Program-made: the position numbers and the translations under genes
Notes under the pieces: model-generated
What the model saw: the letters and a program-made list of their open reading frames with translations, nothing else
Told to the model about the DNA's origin: nothing
Databases searched by the model: none
Source of the DNA: Laribacter hongkongensis DSM 14985
GTDB lineage: Bacteria; Pseudomonadota; Gammaproteobacteria; Burkholderiales; Aquaspirillaceae
Assembly (NCBI RefSeq): GCF_000423285.1
Contig: NZ_AUHR01000001.1
Coordinates: 62,001-126,000 of the forward strand
DNA length: 64,000 nt
Direction: 5' to 3'
Part shown: positions 61,428 to 64,000 of the stretch, in pieces
Position numbering within the stretch: the stretch's first letter is position 1
Layout of the letters: every line of letters starts with the position of its first letter

Positions 61428-61592
61428 GCGCCACATCCTGCGGACTCCTGCCGGCGCAGGCACCGCACGCTCCGGCCTCGCCCGAGATCAGGCCGGACGA
61501 CAAGGCGCGAGCGGCATGAACGCCTGAGCGTACGCGGCAAATGCCGGCAGACGGCAGGAATGCTGCACCGGGCCGGATGGCGGCCTCCATGC

Positions 61593-61619
61593 AAAACGCC
61601 CCGCATCGCGGGGCGTTTT
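61593..61619. terminator. bidirectional terminator between the pilin-like gene and secA
   Basis: A perfect 12-bp stem AAAACGCCCCGC/GCGGGGCGTTTT with a 3-base loop, with T on each side. Confidence 0.93.
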
Positions 61620-61636
61620 CGTCAGGCCGGGTCGAA

Positions 61637-64000
<2,364 letters not shown>

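Overview
The window is high-GC proteobacterial DNA with the gene content and order of a betaproteobacterium of the Neisseriales. The best single fit is Laribacter hongkongensis or a close relative. That is an inference from three things: the divergent chromosomal ampR/ampC pair, which has been described in that species; the mnmG-rsmG-parA-parB-atp block; and the ESPR-type autotransporter. It is an ordinary chromosomal segment with two small scars of mobile DNA. Both end genes are cut: a PAP2 phosphatase at the left edge and secA at the right edge.

Layout. 1-6.9 kb: PAP2 phosphatase end, HD-GYP phosphodiesterase, polA, LOG-family protein, DUF2782 protein and thrB. 7.2-10.9 kb: a three-gene TRAP transporter (dctP-dctQ-dctM). 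11.1-16.6 kb: a 1540-residue autotransporter followed by a lipoprotein alpha/beta hydrolase. 16.8-24.4 kb, minus strand: fpr, then the envelope-sugar block glmU-glmS-rmlB-rmlD-rmlA-rmlC. 24.5-31.5 kb, minus strand: the complete F1Fo ATP synthase operon atpIBEFHAGDC, with a near-consensus promoter and a strong terminator. 31.6-35.7 kb: mnmG-rsmG-parA-parB, translationally coupled or nearly so and probably close to the replication origin. 35.9-42.1 kb: OlsB-like acyltransferase, DUF445 membrane protein, trmO (behind a CAGG tetranucleotide repeat), Tim44-like protein, TerC-CBS-CorC protein. 42.2-45.8 kb: dolP, diaA, yraN, lpoA and divergent rsmI, in the order known from E. coli.

The accessory strip is 45.9-49.4 kb. 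A tRNA-Leu(CAA) with its own promoter and terminator is followed by a frameshifted tyrosine integrase, a methyl-accepting chemotaxis protein with an FNR-like box, an IS3-family transposase remnant and a 12-C tract. Then come ampR/ampC, a PAP2 phosphatase, a small Lys/His-rich secreted protein and sstT. At 54.9-57.9 kb lies a copper operon, copA-copZ-csoR, whose promoter carries a CsoR-type operator between its -35 and -10. Next are bioA, a small membrane protein and pdxA, a degenerate pilin-like protein, and secA.

I found no CRISPR array, defence island, prophage or plainly new multigene system. The most interesting items are regulatory or structural: the operator inside the cop promoter, the palindrome inside the predicted ampC promoter, the FNR-like site before the chemoreceptor, the 12-bp inverted repeat before the dead integrase, the repeat tracts (CAGG x8 and C12), and the pilin-like protein that has lost its prepilin-peptidase motif. 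Translation starts were reassigned by family length and ribosome binding site where a longer reading frame was open.
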